64,000 bases of DNA from Mesorhizobium sp. (GTDB lineage Bacteria > Pseudomonadota > Alphaproteobacteria > Rhizobiales > Rhizobiaceae), in NCBI GenBank assembly GCA_019635735.1, contig JAHBYX010000003.1:186001-250000 (forward strand). Reading direction: 5' to 3'. Each line of letters opens with the position of its first letter. Position 1 is the first letter of the stretch. Positions 10,167 through 19,155 of this stretch are shown here, piece after piece. Both the position numbers and the translations under genes were made by a program. The notes under the pieces were generated by a model that saw nothing but the letters and a program-made list of their open reading frames with translations, was not told the DNA's origin and ran no database searches.

Positions 10167-11129
10167 TCAATACGTCGTGCGCCGTTCCTCGCTCGGCGGA
10201 CGGCCGAACTGCAGCCGGTAGGACTGGGCGAAATAGGAATGCGAGGTGAAGCCGGTGGCGATCGCGACGTCCAGGATCGGCATGTTGGTCTGGCGCAGCA
10301 GTTCGCGCGCGCGCTCGAGGCGCAAGCGCATATAGTAGCGGCCGGGCGTCATGTTGAGGTGGCGCAGGAACAGCCGTTCGACCTGGCGCACCGAGAGACC
10401 CGCGGACTTGGCCAGTTGCACCGCCGAGAAAGGCTCGTCGAGATTGTCGGCCATCAGTTCGACGATCTTGCGCAGCTTCTCCGACTTGCCCGCCAGGTCG
10501 CGCTCGGGCCCGACGCGCTGGCGGTCGCCGGCCGAACGGATGCGCTCGTGCTGGAACTGGTTGGCGACCTCGTTGGCGACGCCGGCGCCGAAATCGGAAC
10601 GGACGATCTCCAGCATCAGGTCGATCGAGGTGGTGCCGCCGGCGCAGGTGTAGCGCTTGCGGTCGATCTCGAAGACGTTGCCGGTGCATTCGATCTCGGG
10701 GAAGCGTTCGCGGAAGCCGGCGCGGTTCTCCCAGTGGATGGTGCAGCGGTGGCCTTCGAGCTGGCCGGCCTCGGCGAGCAGGTAGGAGCCGACCGACAGG
10801 GCGCCGAGCGCCGCGCCGCGCCGGCCGAGATTGCGCAGTCCGGAGAGCACCTTGGACTTGCCGGGAAAGTCGATCGACAGGCCGACGCAGACGAAGAGGA
10901 TGTCGACCGGCGGCAGGTCGGCAATGGCGTAGTCGATCTTCAGCGGCAGGCCGTTTGACGCCATGACGGCGTCGCCGTCGGCCGAAACCGTCTTCCAGGA
11001 ATAGAAATCGCGGCCGAGCATGCGATTGGCCGAGCGGACCGTGTCGATCGCGGCCGCCAGCGAGAACATGGAGAATTTGTCGACCAGCAGAAAGGCGAAT
11101 TGCCGGCCGGAAGCGGAGGGTTCGGGCAT
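10167..11129 (-). CDS. GlxA family transcriptional regulator (DJ-1/PfpI domain plus AraC HTH)
   Basis: A 320-residue regulator. Residues 8-190 form a class I glutamine amidotransferase/DJ-1-like domain (FAFLLVDKFSMFSLAAAID, ADLPPVDILFVCVG, LGALSVGSYLLAEAG, CTGNVFEIDRKRYTCAGGTT). The usual nucleophilic Cys position reads as Ser in SVGSYLLAEAG, so it is probably a ligand sensor rather than an enzyme. Residues 215-315 are the AraC/XylS double helix-turn-helix (FSAVQLAKSAGLSVRQVERL and ILDVAIATGFTSHSYFAQSY). Relatives include GbdR/CdhR-like regulators of quaternary-amine catabolism, but no such genes are adjacent. The target is unknown. Confidence 0.85.
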   Translation of the reverse strand: MPEPSASGRQFAFLLVDKFSMFSLAAAIDTVRSANRMLGRDFYSWKTVSADGDAVMASNGLPLKIDYAIADLPPVDILFVCVGLSIDFPGKSKVLSGLRNLGRRGAALGALSVGSYLLAEAGQLEGHRCTIHWENRAGFRERFPEIECTGNVFEIDRKRYTCAGGTTSIDLMLEIVRSDFGAGVANEVANQFQHERIRSAGDRQRVGPERDLAGKSEKLRKIVELMADNLDEPFSAVQLAKSAGLSVRQVERLFLRHLNMTPGRYYMRLRLERARELLRQTNMPILDVAIATGFTSHSYFAQSYRLQFGRPPSEERRTTY

Positions 11130-11176
11130 GGCGGCGTTCTACAGGATCGCGGGAGGGGCGGGAAGGAGGGGGCGCA

Positions 11177-11229
11177 AGTGGCGAGTGGCGAGTGGCGAGT
11201 GGCGAGTGGCGAGTGGCGAGTGGCGAGTG
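11177..11229. repeat. tandem 7-bp repeat array (AGTGGCG)x7
   Basis: Seven perfect head-to-tail copies of AGTGGCG (11177-11225) are followed by a partial AGTG. The array lies in the 177-bp gap between the AraC-type regulator and folD. About 50 bp further on, at 11281-11296, is CCATTCGCCATTCGCC, two copies of a related 7-mer on the opposite strand. In plus-strand RNA the two could pair over 16 positions with only G-U wobbles; in minus-strand RNA the same positions would be A-C mismatches. Confidence 0.9.
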
Positions 11230-11306
11230 CAAAGCGTTGATTTAAAGAGGGAGGTCAACCAGAGACTGCGGCTGAAAACCCCATTCGCCATTCGCCAATC
11301 GCGCCC

Positions 11307-12206
11307 TTAGAACTTCGGCGCCTGCACACCCGCCGCCCGGCATGCCGAAACCAGCGTATTGGCCATGAGCATGGCGATGGTCATGGGACCGACACCGCCG
11401 GGGACGGGCGTGATCGCGCCGGCGCGCTCCGCGGCGCCCGCGAACTCGACGTCGCCGACGAGGCGCGATTTTCCCTCACCCTTCTCGGGCGCCGGAATGC
11501 GGTTGATGCCGACGTCGATGACGGTCGCGCCCGGCTTCACCCAGTCTCCCTTGACCATCTCGGGCCGGCCGACAGCGGCGACGAGAATGTCGGCGGTCTG
11601 GCAGAGACCGGCGAGATCCTTCGTCTTCGAATGCGCGATGGTGACGGTGGCGTTGGCGGCAAGCAGAAGGTTCGCCATCGGCTTGCCGACGATGTTGGAG
11701 CGGCCGACCACGACGGCGTTGAGGCCCGACAGGTCTCGGCCGCGCACGCGCTCGATGAGCAGCATCGAGCCGGCGGGAGTGCAGGGCACGAAGGCCGTGT
11801 CAAGCACGCCGGCGCCGAGCTTGCCGACATTGATGAAATGGAAGCCGTCGACGTCCTTGTCCGGCGAGATGGCCTGGATCACTTTGCCGGAATCGATATG
11901 GGCCGGCAGCGGAAGCTGGACGAGAATGCCGTGGATCGCGGCGTCGGCATTGAGCTCCTCGATCAGCGCGAGGAGATCGGTCTCCGGCGTATCCGCCGCC
12001 AGCGTGTGCTGCACCGAATGGAAGCCGCACTCGCGCGCCTTCTTCGACTTGGAAGCGACATAGACCTGGCTGGCGGGATCCTCGCCGACGATGACGACGG
12101 CGAGACCGGGCTTGACGCCGGTCTTCGCGACCAGTTCGGCGGTCGCCTTCGCCACGGTCGCGGCGACGTCCTCGCCCGCCTTCTTGCCGTCGATGATCTC
12201 CGCCAT
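11307..12206 (-). CDS. folD: bifunctional methylenetetrahydrofolate dehydrogenase/cyclohydrolase
   Basis: This 299-residue enzyme interconverts 5,10-methylene-, methenyl- and 10-formyl-tetrahydrofolate with NADP. Signature stretches are [14 protein letters not shown] with the catalytic Lys-containing segment, [22 protein letters not shown], the Rossmann loop [14 protein letters not shown] and the C-terminal [14 protein letters not shown]. The ATG at 12206 ([12 protein letters not shown]) is chosen because GGGGAGGG precedes it closely; an in-frame ATG 33 nt upstream would add an atypical leader. Length is normal. It is monocistronic here, with the short tandem repeat array just beyond its stop. 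Confidence 0.96.
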   Translation of the reverse strand: MAEIIDGKKAGEDVAATVAKATAELVAKTGVKPGLAVVIVGEDPASQVYVASKSKKARECGFHSVQHTLAADTPETDLLALIEELNADAAIHGILVQLPLPAHIDSGKVIQAISPDKDVDGFHFINVGKLGAGVLDTAFVPCTPAGSMLLIERVRGRDLSGLNAVVVGRSNIVGKPMANLLLAANATVTIAHSKTKDLAGLCQTADILVAAVGRPEMVKGDWVKPGATVIDVGINRIPAPEKGEGKSRLVGDVEFAGAAERAGAITPVPGGVGPMTIAMLMANTLVSACRAAGVQAPKF

Positions 12207-12299
12207 GGCGCACCCTCCCCGTTCGGATGGCGCGGTCATGCCACGAAACGGCGGCGACGCCTACAGGGCAATGCGGCACACGATGCCGCAATTCCTGCT

Positions 12300-14795
12300 T
12301 CAGGCCCGGCCGCGCACCCGGTTGACGGCGAGATCGCGCACCGCGTCGCGGAACTCGCGCAGGCTCTCGCGGATCCCGTCGATGGCGCTCGTCTCCGCCC
12401 GCGCCTGCTGGTGCTGGAACGATTGAGGCTGCGGCGGCGGAGCCATTTCCTGCGGAGGAGACCAGCCCGTCGGCGGCGCATATTGCGGCTGGGCCGGCCA
12501 GGCTTGCGGCGCCTGCATGTTCAACGGCATGTGCGGCAGGGGATAGACCGGCTGGGCATAGCCCGGCTGCTGCGGCCAGGACGCCCATTGCGGCGCAGGC
12601 GCCTGCGGCGGGTAGGCAGGCTGGGGCGGGCGGGCAGCGAGCCAGGCCTGGTAGGCGGCCTGCTGCTGCGCGGCGTAGACGGCCTGCTGGTCGTACCACG
12701 CCTGCTGCGGCATGGGCTGCTGCATCGGCCCGGGCTGCGCGGGATAGGCCCCCGGCAGAGGAGGATAGGGATAGGGCTGGGTGGGATGCATCGGAGAATC
12801 CTTCTTGCCTTCGTCTGACGGCTGGGAGGGCTTGGGAGCGGTTTTGTCGCCGGCAGGTGCCGCTTTCGGTTCATCGGCCTTGACCGGCGCGGCGGGCCGG
12901 GCCGCTCGCGCCGGTTTGCCCGAAACAGCGGGTTCGGACGTCCAACCGCCTGCCGCCGAGCGCATGATGCGATCGATCTCGTCTTCCGCTTCGGGGCGGG
13001 GTCGCGCCGGCGCACCCCGCGGCGCGGGAGTAACCGGGCTGCCGCCGCCTCCCGAACGCAGGCTGTCGACGACGCCGCGAACACCGCCGATGCCGACGCC
13101 CGCCATGAAGCCGAGCACGGTTGCCGCGATCACCATCATCGAGCGCGACGGGCCGAGCGGCTCGAGCGGCGGCTGCGCCACCGAGATGACGCTCATGTTG
13201 GCCGTATTGATGCCGCGCTGTTCGTCGGTTTCCCGGGCACGCAGCAGGAAGGATTCGTAGACGGCGCGCTTGGCCGCCGCCTCGCGCTCCAGCTCGCGCA
13301 CGGTCACGAGATCCTCGCTGACCTGGGCCTGGCGCGACTTGAGCTGGGCGAGCCGGCTGGCGAGATCCTGCTCGAGCTGTACCGCGCGCTTCAGGTCGAC
13401 CTGGATCGAGGAGCTGATGCGCCGGAGCTCGGAGGCCAGCGATTCGCGCGCGCCGGCGAGCTGGGCTTCGGCGGCGAGGCGCTCGGGGTGACGCGGCCCG
13501 AGCTTGACCGCGAGACGTTCGACCTCCTGCTTCGAGGCGGCATACTGGGTGCGCAGCTCGGCCATGACGGGAGAGTTGATCTGTTCCGGCAGGCTGCCGC
13601 CGGCGACCGCGTCGGGATTGAGATCGCGGATCGAGGCCGCGCGTGCGTTGAGTTCGATCGTGCGGGCACGCGCGATCGTCAGCTGGTCGTTGAGCTTGAC
13701 CATCTCGTCGTCGGAGATGAGGCGGCCCTGGGCGTCGAACAGGTCCTGCTCGACCCTGTAGGCCTCGACCTTGCGCTCGGCTTCCTCGACGCCCTTCTGC
13801 AGTTCGGCAAGGCGCGAGGTCAGTTCGTCCGAGGCGCGGCCTGCCGTATCCGACTGGATGTCACCATAGGACTGGAGGAAGGTCTCGGTCAGCGTGTTGG
13901 CGATGAGCGCCGATTTCTCGGCGCTCTGGGTGACAGCGGAGATCGAGACGACGAAGGTCTTTCCGCCGCGCTCGACGTCGAGACTCTTGGCGAGGTTCTG
14001 GATCGCCAGCGCGCGGCGCAGGTCGCCCTCGTTCTTCTCGCTGCGGGAGAAGATGGACCTAAGCTCGGAAATGAACGTGCCGAGGCCGAACCTCTCTTCC
14101 TCGCCGTTGAATTCCGGGTCGGCGGCGAGGTTCAGCTTGTCGACGACCTTGGCCAGAACGTTGCCGGAGGTGAGCACCCGGACCTGGTTTTCGACGATCG
14201 CCAGCGTGGCGTCGTTCGGCAGGCCGCCCTCTGTGACGTTGCGGTCGGAGATCTTGATGTCGCGCGGATCGACGAGGAGTTCGGCGTAGGATTCGTATTT
14301 CTTCGGCGTCGACAATGCGATGACCACGCCCAGCGCGGCGCCCGCGACGGTGGTGGCGAGAATGATCCAGCGCGAGCGGACAATACCGCCCCAGATCTTC
14401 AGCGGATCGATCAGCGGGCGCCACACATCGCCCTGCGCGGTAGCGGTGGGGGGCGGCGGTGTCGATGCCACCTCCGGCTGCCTGGCGGGCCGAGGCACGG
14501 TCTCCTTGGCGGGCATCGCGGCGGCGCGGGACGCAGGCGCTTCGCGCGGTCCGATGTCCTTCGGCGCTGGTGCGCTCTCCGGCTGAGCCGCCAGCGCGTC
14601 GAGCAGGGGATTCGACTTGGCCTCGCGGCGCGAGCGCACCAGACGGTGACGCTCCGCGGCCGACAGGCCCTCGGGAATGTATGAGGTGAGAGAGGCAGGC
14701 GGCGGATTGACCGCGGACGGCTTCGCGCGCTGCTGCCCGAACGAGAGCAGAGAACGCGGGGGGTTCCCCTTGTCACGTTTGTCCGGGTTGAACAT
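12300..14795 (-). CDS. GumC/Wzz-type polysaccharide co-polymerase without kinase domain, Pro/Gln/Tyr-rich tail
   Basis: This 831-residue inner-membrane protein is of the PCP-2/GumC class, which controls polymerisation and export of surface polysaccharide. A disordered Pro/Ala-rich cytoplasmic head (1-125) leads into TM1 (143-161, WIILATTVAGAALGVVIAL). A Wzz domain follows (ending near 310), then a long periplasmic coiled coil (325-350 and 415-515), the PCP Pro/Gly segment (PPLEPLGPSRSMM) and TM2 (552-571). After TM2 there is no Walker A kinase domain as in ExoP/Wzc. Instead there is a 200-residue tail very rich in P, Q, Y and W (about 660-790), ending in an amphipathic helix (SAIDGIRESLREFRDAVRDL). 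It is divergent from the flippase gene. Confidence 0.85.
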   Translation of the reverse strand: MFNPDKRDKGNPPRSLLSFGQQRAKPSAVNPPPASLTSYIPEGLSAAERHRLVRSRREAKSNPLLDALAAQPESAPAPKDIGPREAPASRAAAMPAKETVPRPARQPEVASTPPPPTATAQGDVWRPLIDPLKIWGGIVRSRWIILATTVAGAALGVVIALSTPKKYESYAELLVDPRDIKISDRNVTEGGLPNDATLAIVENQVRVLTSGNVLAKVVDKLNLAADPEFNGEEERFGLGTFISELRSIFSRSEKNEGDLRRALAIQNLAKSLDVERGGKTFVVSISAVTQSAEKSALIANTLTETFLQSYGDIQSDTAGRASDELTSRLAELQKGVEEAERKVEAYRVEQDLFDAQGRLISDDEMVKLNDQLTIARARTIELNARAASIRDLNPDAVAGGSLPEQINSPVMAELRTQYAASKQEVERLAVKLGPRHPERLAAEAQLAGARESLASELRRISSSIQVDLKRAVQLEQDLASRLAQLKSRQAQVSEDLVTVRELEREAAAKRAVYESFLLRARETDEQRGINTANMSVISVAQPPLEPLGPSRSMMVIAATVLGFMAGVGIGGVRGVVDSLRSGGGGSPVTPAPRGAPARPRPEAEDEIDRIMRSAAGGWTSEPAVSGKPARAARPAAPVKADEPKAAPAGDKTAPKPSQPSDEGKKDSPMHPTQPYPYPPLPGAYPAQPGPMQQPMPQQAWYDQQAVYAAQQQAAYQAWLAARPPQPAYPPQAPAPQWASWPQQPGYAQPVYPLPHMPLNMQAPQAWPAQPQYAPPTGWSPPQEMAPPPQPQSFQHQQARAETSAIDGIRESLREFRDAVRDLAVNRVRGRA

Positions 14796-15007
14796 GCGCC
14801 CGTACTGCCTTTTTCGGGTCGTGTCTGTCGAGTGGATGGCCCCAATCGTTAAGGCACGCTAAAGAGCCATGGAAAACAAAAGGTTAATTTCGGCATTAAT
14901 AGGTCCGGCGAAGACCACATTTTTAACGCGCCAGGCGAGCTCCATTCCACCTTCGCGTGCATCAATCCTGAACGGCACGTTAAACTTTCCTTGCTAGCTG
15001 TTCGGCC
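14796..15007. promoter_or_regulatory. divergent promoter region of the polysaccharide locus
   Basis: A 212-bp AT-enriched gap between the divergent co-polymerase and flippase genes. It holds several TTAA-containing elements, including GGTTAATTT (14882-14890), GCATTAATAGG and TTTTAACGCGCC (14921-14932). A similar TTTAACGCG element recurs at 19346-19354 in front of the GT2 gene of the same locus. No consensus promoter can be called with confidence. Confidence 0.4.
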
Positions 15008-16306
15008 GTGTCCAGTCTCACGCCGAGCGGCGAAAAAGTCGGTCAGGATCCTTCCCTTCGCGCGAGACTTCGCGGACGGGTCGGGATCGTCCGCGACTAC
15101 GCCTCCGCGATCAGCGGCTCGGCCGGGCGGCTTGTCTTTTCGCTCATCTACTTCGTGGCGCTGGCCAACACGCTGTCGATCGCCGATTTCGGCCTGTTTG
15201 CGACCGCGTCCGCCACGGGCGTGATGCTGTCGCGCATCCTCGCCTTCGGCTACATCACGGCCCTCTACCGCATGGCGACGGTCCGCCCCGCCCTGATCGG
15301 CGTGTTCACAGCCGGGTTCATCTTGATGGCGGTTGCTTCGCTGCCGGTTCTCGGTCTGGCGAGTCTAGGCGCGCATGCGATCTTCTTCGGCAGCGACATG
15401 GCGTTGCCGGTCTTCCTCACCGTGATCGCGGCCGAGACGCTGTTGTGGCGCCCGGTCGAGGCGGTGGTGATCGTCAACAACGGCATGGGGCGTTTTGGAC
15501 GGGCAGCCGTGCTCGTCATCCTCGGCACCGTGCTGCGGGCAGCGGCGGCGGGCATCTTCATGTTCCTGCCGGTGGGGGATCTGTCGACCTGGAGCCTGTT
15601 CTATCTCGCCGCGAACGCCGTCTCGCTGCTGATCGCGGCCTTCTTCTTCTATCCGCCATGCAGGCTGAGACTGAAGCCGAGAGTGTATCTGCGCCGCCTG
15701 CCGGATTCGCTCTACGTCGCCGGCGCGGAGATCCTGTTCTACCTCCAGATGGAGATGGACAAGCTTCTGGTGCTGGTACTGGGCGGGCCGCATCTCGCCG
15801 GCATCTATGCGATCATCATGCGGCTGGTCGACCTGACCGCCATCCCGATCCGGACCTTCACGATGATGCTGGTGCAGCGCCTGATGCGCACGCCCGAGCT
15901 CCTGGCGCGGACGATGCGCCGGATCGGGCTGGAAGCCGCGGTCTTTGCCGTGTCGACGCTTGCACTCGCCGCGCTGGCAGTGATCCTGCACTTCTTCCCG
16001 ACGCTTCTGGGCAGGAACGTGTCGGAGGCCTCTCCCCTGCTCGGCCTCGCCCTCTTCGTACCCGGACTGCGCAACCTGGTGGAATACCAGGCCGAGCTGC
16101 TGTTCGCGCGCGGCCAGACGCTTCTGAGGGCCATCAACCTCGCGTTCCTTGCCGGCCTGAAGGCGGTGCTTCTGGCGCTTCTCCTCGTGCAGTCGCTCGA
16201 GGTCGGCCAGCTCGTCCTGTGGCTGAACGCCGTCTTTGCGGCGCTCTATCTGGCTTCGATGCTGTTCACCTATTCGGCGATGCGGCTGCCGGCGAAATCC
16301 ATCTAG
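15008..16306 (+). CDS. Wzx-like polysaccharide flippase/transporter
   Basis: A 432-residue integral membrane protein with about 12 hydrophobic segments, starting LVFSLIYFVALANTLSIADFGLFATASATG. This N-terminal pattern (a helix, then FGLFATA) is characteristic of the RfbX/Wzx flippases of the MOP superfamily, which move lipid-linked oligosaccharides across the inner membrane. The start is GTG at 15008; no in-frame ATG precedes the first helix. It is divergent from the co-polymerase and converges with the glycosyltransferase genes, with only 5 nt between its stop and theirs. The transported glycan is unknown. Confidence 0.8.
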   Translation: MSSLTPSGEKVGQDPSLRARLRGRVGIVRDYASAISGSAGRLVFSLIYFVALANTLSIADFGLFATASATGVMLSRILAFGYITALYRMATVRPALIGVFTAGFILMAVASLPVLGLASLGAHAIFFGSDMALPVFLTVIAAETLLWRPVEAVVIVNNGMGRFGRAAVLVILGTVLRAAAAGIFMFLPVGDLSTWSLFYLAANAVSLLIAAFFFYPPCRLRLKPRVYLRRLPDSLYVAGAEILFYLQMEMDKLLVLVLGGPHLAGIYAIIMRLVDLTAIPIRTFTMMLVQRLMRTPELLARTMRRIGLEAAVFAVSTLALAALAVILHFFPTLLGRNVSEASPLLGLALFVPGLRNLVEYQAELLFARGQTLLRAINLAFLAGLKAVLLALLLVQSLEVGQLVLWLNAVFAALYLASMLFTYSAMRLPAKSI

Positions 16307-16311
16307 AGCAT

Positions 16312-17187
16312 TCAGGCTTCGATCAGCCGCCGGATGCGGCCGACATCGGTGCCGATGAAGGACTGCATGCCGATCGCAACCTGGTCCGGGCTCATCGCGG
16401 CGACGAATTCGCGGAACTGCTCGTCGGAAAGCGCCGGCCCGGTCCAGTAGACACGGCAGAGTTCGTTGGAGGCGTGGAAATGGCCCTGCCCTTCCATCAC
16501 CTCGTCGGCGTAGCGGCCGTAGATCATGCATTCGGAAAAATGCCTGTTTGCGGCAATGCCCGCCACCCAGTGCTTGCCGGTCACCTGTTCTATGCGCTCG
16601 CACATGGCGACCGCCGCGTCGCGACGCCAGGCGATGACGGTGGCGATGTAATCATGCCGCGGGGCTGCGGAGAGACCGAGTACGGCTCCCGCATTGGCCG
16701 CCCAGCGCCGCTGCTCGTCGAGCCCCTCGCGTGCAAGACCGTCGTCGCGGCGAAAGAGCCGCAGGTCGGCCTCTTGCCAGAGGGCGCGGCAGTCGAAGGG
16801 GCGCAGGAACGCGACGTCGGAATCGCAATAGACCAACGCATCCTGCGAGACGCGATGCGCGATCGCGATGCGGCGCAGTTGCTGGACGTGCCAGCCGCGC
16901 ATAGGCATGGTGCGGGTGGAGAGCCAGACGCGCTTGCGGAAGCCGAAGAACGGATCGGGAAAGGATCGGAGCCACGACGGCAGCAGATCCTGCTCGTCCA
17001 CCACCGTCCGCATCGGTCCCTCGAGCTGCCTGAACAAGGCGACGTCGTCCGAGGCGACCAGCAGATAGTGATGCGAATGACCGGTGACATAGCGGTCGAC
17101 CGTCTCGCACAGCAGCCGGCACCGTTCGAGGTCTGGCTGGTAGCTCGCCGTCACGAGCGCCGCCGTGCGACGGATCACGTCATGCAT
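16312..17187 (-). CDS. DUF6492-like glycosyltransferase-type protein
   Basis: A 291-residue cytosolic protein. The N-terminus (RRTAALVTASYQPDLERCRLLCETVDRY ... HYLLVASDD) and the acidic motif DALVYCDSDVAFLRPFD resemble the nucleotide-sugar-binding half of GT-A folds, with DSD in the DxD position (near residue 123). Similar proteins are classed as DUF6492 and lie in polysaccharide gene clusters. The start ATG at 17187 overlaps the stop of the upstream WecG-type gene by 8 nt, so the three minus-strand glycosyltransferase genes form one operon. The donor and acceptor are unknown. Confidence 0.7.
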   Translation of the reverse strand: MHDVIRRTAALVTASYQPDLERCRLLCETVDRYVTGHSHHYLLVASDDVALFRQLEGPMRTVVDEQDLLPSWLRSFPDPFFGFRKRVWLSTRTMPMRGWHVQQLRRIAIAHRVSQDALVYCDSDVAFLRPFDCRALWQEADLRLFRRDDGLAREGLDEQRRWAANAGAVLGLSAAPRHDYIATVIAWRRDAAVAMCERIEQVTGKHWVAGIAANRHFSECMIYGRYADEVMEGQGHFHASNELCRVYWTGPALSDEQFREFVAAMSPDQVAIGMQSFIGTDVGRIRRLIEA

Positions 17188-17980
17188 CCCGCATCCGCTC
17201 CTTGTCGGTGCGATAGCCTACCAGCTTTTGCGCAAGCACGCGCACCAGGAAGAGCGGGTTGCCGACGACGTATCGGCGCCAGAGCCGGCCCGGTTCGATC
17301 CAGAGCCGGAACAGCCATTCGAGCCGCAGCCGGCGCATCCACAGCGGTGCGCGGGGCACGCGGCCGGACAGGAAATCGAGCAGCGCTCCGACCGCGATCG
17401 GCATCGTGCAATGGAGCGGAGTGAGATTGCGCGCTATCCAAAGTTCCTGGTGCGGCACGCCCATGGCGACCAGAAGGATGTCCGGCCGATAGTCGGCGAT
17501 GTCGGCGATGATGTCCGGCTCCTGCTCCTTGGTGAAGTAGCCGTCGTGGATGACCCGATACTCGTGCTGGGGCGCCAAGGCCGTGAGTTGCTCGGCCGCT
17601 CCGCCCGCGTTCTCCAGTGTCGCCCCGAGGAGGCCCACCTTCAGCCGGGTGGGCACGTAGGCGATCAGGGCCGGCACGAAGTCCGTACCGTTGAGGTTTG
17701 CCGGAAATGGACGGCCGTGCAGCCATTTGGCGGCGATGTCGACGCCGACGCCGTCCGGCAGGACGAGGAATCGACCTAGCGCATGGGTGAAATCATGGTC
17801 GACGCAGGCGACATTCGCATTGTGTGCGTTGAGGAATCCGACCGGCGTGAAGCGTTTTTCGCGCAGACGGGATCCGAGGACCTCCAGCGCGTCATGCCAG
17901 CCGATCGCGGCCACGGGGACTGCGAGGATCTCCATCGATGGCAGGCGCGACGCACCTGGCTGGATGGACGGCGTGTTCAT
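17180..17980 (-). CDS. WecG/TagA/CpsF family glycosyltransferase
   Basis: A 266-residue member of glycosyltransferase family 26. These enzymes add a sugar (for example ManNAc or ManNAcA) to a lipid-linked acceptor at the inner face of the membrane. Hallmarks are VGFLNAHNANVACVD (about 47-61), LPDGVGVDIAAKWL, RLNGTDFVPAL-type spacing (here NLNGTDFVPA), LLGATLENAGGAAEQL, DILLVAMGVPHQELWI and the C-terminal RLRLEWLFRLWIEPGRLWRRY. The start at 17980 overlaps the stop of the upstream GT4 gene as ATGA. It belongs to the three-gene glycosyltransferase operon. Confidence 0.88.
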   Translation of the reverse strand: MNTPSIQPGASRLPSMEILAVPVAAIGWHDALEVLGSRLREKRFTPVGFLNAHNANVACVDHDFTHALGRFLVLPDGVGVDIAAKWLHGRPFPANLNGTDFVPALIAYVPTRLKVGLLGATLENAGGAAEQLTALAPQHEYRVIHDGYFTKEQEPDIIADIADYRPDILLVAMGVPHQELWIARNLTPLHCTMPIAVGALLDFLSGRVPRAPLWMRRLRLEWLFRLWIEPGRLWRRYVVGNPLFLVRVLAQKLVGYRTDKERMRDA

Positions 17981-19155
17981 GCCGCCGCCTCGTGCTTGCC
18001 GGCCTTGCGAAGTTGCACCAGGCCGCGCGCGATCTCGCGGTCGAGCGCGGCGCGCTGGGCGGCGTGAAACACCCGCCCGTCGGCGTCCGGCTTCGGGTTG
18101 CGCGCCGCCTCGACGAGCGCGCGGGCAAACTCCTTCGGATCGTCGGCGACGACACAATTGTCCGGCACGTTGGCGATGCCGCGCAGCGACCGCGTCGTTG
18201 CGACAGAGGGAAGGCCGAGTTCGAACGTCTCGATAGTCTTCAGCTGGACGCCGGTGCCGGCGCGGCTGGCAAGCGGTATGACGCGGGCCGAGCGGACGAA
18301 GTCGGTGGCGTCCGGCACGAAGCCGACGAACTTCACGCCCGGATGAGGGCTGGAGATATCGGACGGCGTCTTGCCGGCGATCCGGACGGTGAAATCCGGC
18401 GGCAGGTTCGGGACCACGGCTTCGAGGAACCATTCCAGGCCGATCCTGTTCGGCTGCCACGTCCAGGTGCCTATCAGGGCCGCGTCGCAGTCCTTGGCAC
18501 GGGCGCCATAGGGCTGCGGCGCTTCGAGGCGGGTCACCAGCGGCAGCGCGGACGAACGGTCGTCGCCCTCGACGCCGAGCAAGGGGCGGTCATCATCCGC
18601 CAGCGTCCAGACGAAGGCGGCGCGGTCGCACAGGCGGCGCTCGACGCCGCGCAGCAGGCCGGCCTCGCGCGTGTAGAGCACCTTCTGCATCAGCCCGCGC
18701 GCGGCGGCTGCGTTCTCCTCCGCCGACCGGTACTCGACGTTGTGCGCGACGAAGATCGACGGCCGGTCGCGAAGAACGTCCTCGAACGCGCCGGCGAACT
18801 GGGCGGCGTTGAGAATGTAGCCATCGTAAGGCTCGATCGAGGACAGCGCGGCGCGCACCTGACCGGGCGTCGCCGCCCTGAGCTTGACCGAGGAGAATGT
18901 CAGCCCCATCGACATCGCCTTCAGGAGCCAGCTCGCCTTCTGGAGCCCCGTGGCATTGTCGGTGCGGACATCGACCTCACCGAGGACAACGGTGTGTTCG
19001 GGGTCCGACGGGCTCGCGCCCGGCCAGATGAAGCCGAGCACCGTCACCTTCACCCCGGCGCGGCGCAACGCATCGACGATCGCGGCATTGGCGATCTCGT
19101 AGCCGGTCGTGGCACTTCCGGACGGGACGATGGAGGTGGCGAAAACGAGGTGCAT
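17977..19155 (-). CDS. GT4-like (GT-B fold) glycosyltransferase
   Basis: A 392-residue protein with the two-domain layout of GT-B glycosyltransferases. The N-terminal acceptor domain begins MHLVFATSIVPSGSATTGYEIANAAIVDALRRAG and contains SIFVAHNVEYRSAEENA. The C-terminal donor domain contains ALIGTWTWQPNRIGLEWFLE, VKFVGFVPDATDFV and ASRAGTGVQLKTIETFELGLP, the family-4 type EX7E-like region. The start at 19155 is preceded by AGGAAG; an upstream in-frame ATG at 19239 adds 28 unlikely residues. First gene of a tight three-gene operon. Likely assembles the same glycan as the adjacent WecG-type enzyme. Confidence 0.85.
   Translation of the reverse strand: MHLVFATSIVPSGSATTGYEIANAAIVDALRRAGVKVTVLGFIWPGASPSDPEHTVVLGEVDVRTDNATGLQKASWLLKAMSMGLTFSSVKLRAATPGQVRAALSSIEPYDGYILNAAQFAGAFEDVLRDRPSIFVAHNVEYRSAEENAAAARGLMQKVLYTREAGLLRGVERRLCDRAAFVWTLADDDRPLLGVEGDDRSSALPLVTRLEAPQPYGARAKDCDAALIGTWTWQPNRIGLEWFLEAVVPNLPPDFTVRIAGKTPSDISSPHPGVKFVGFVPDATDFVRSARVIPLASRAGTGVQLKTIETFELGLPSVATTRSLRGIANVPDNCVVADDPKEFARALVEAARNPKPDADGRVFHAAQRAALDREIARGLVQLRKAGKHEAAA

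Noticed and set aside
11177..11229. Possible CRISPR array
   Set aside because: The unit is 7 bp with no spacers and no cas genes are nearby. It is a simple tandem repeat.
15365..16603. A 412-codon minus-strand frame opposite the flippase
   Set aside because: It is antisense to the Wzx-like gene, lacks hydrophobic or domain pattern, and is dominated by Arg, His, Gln and Glu.
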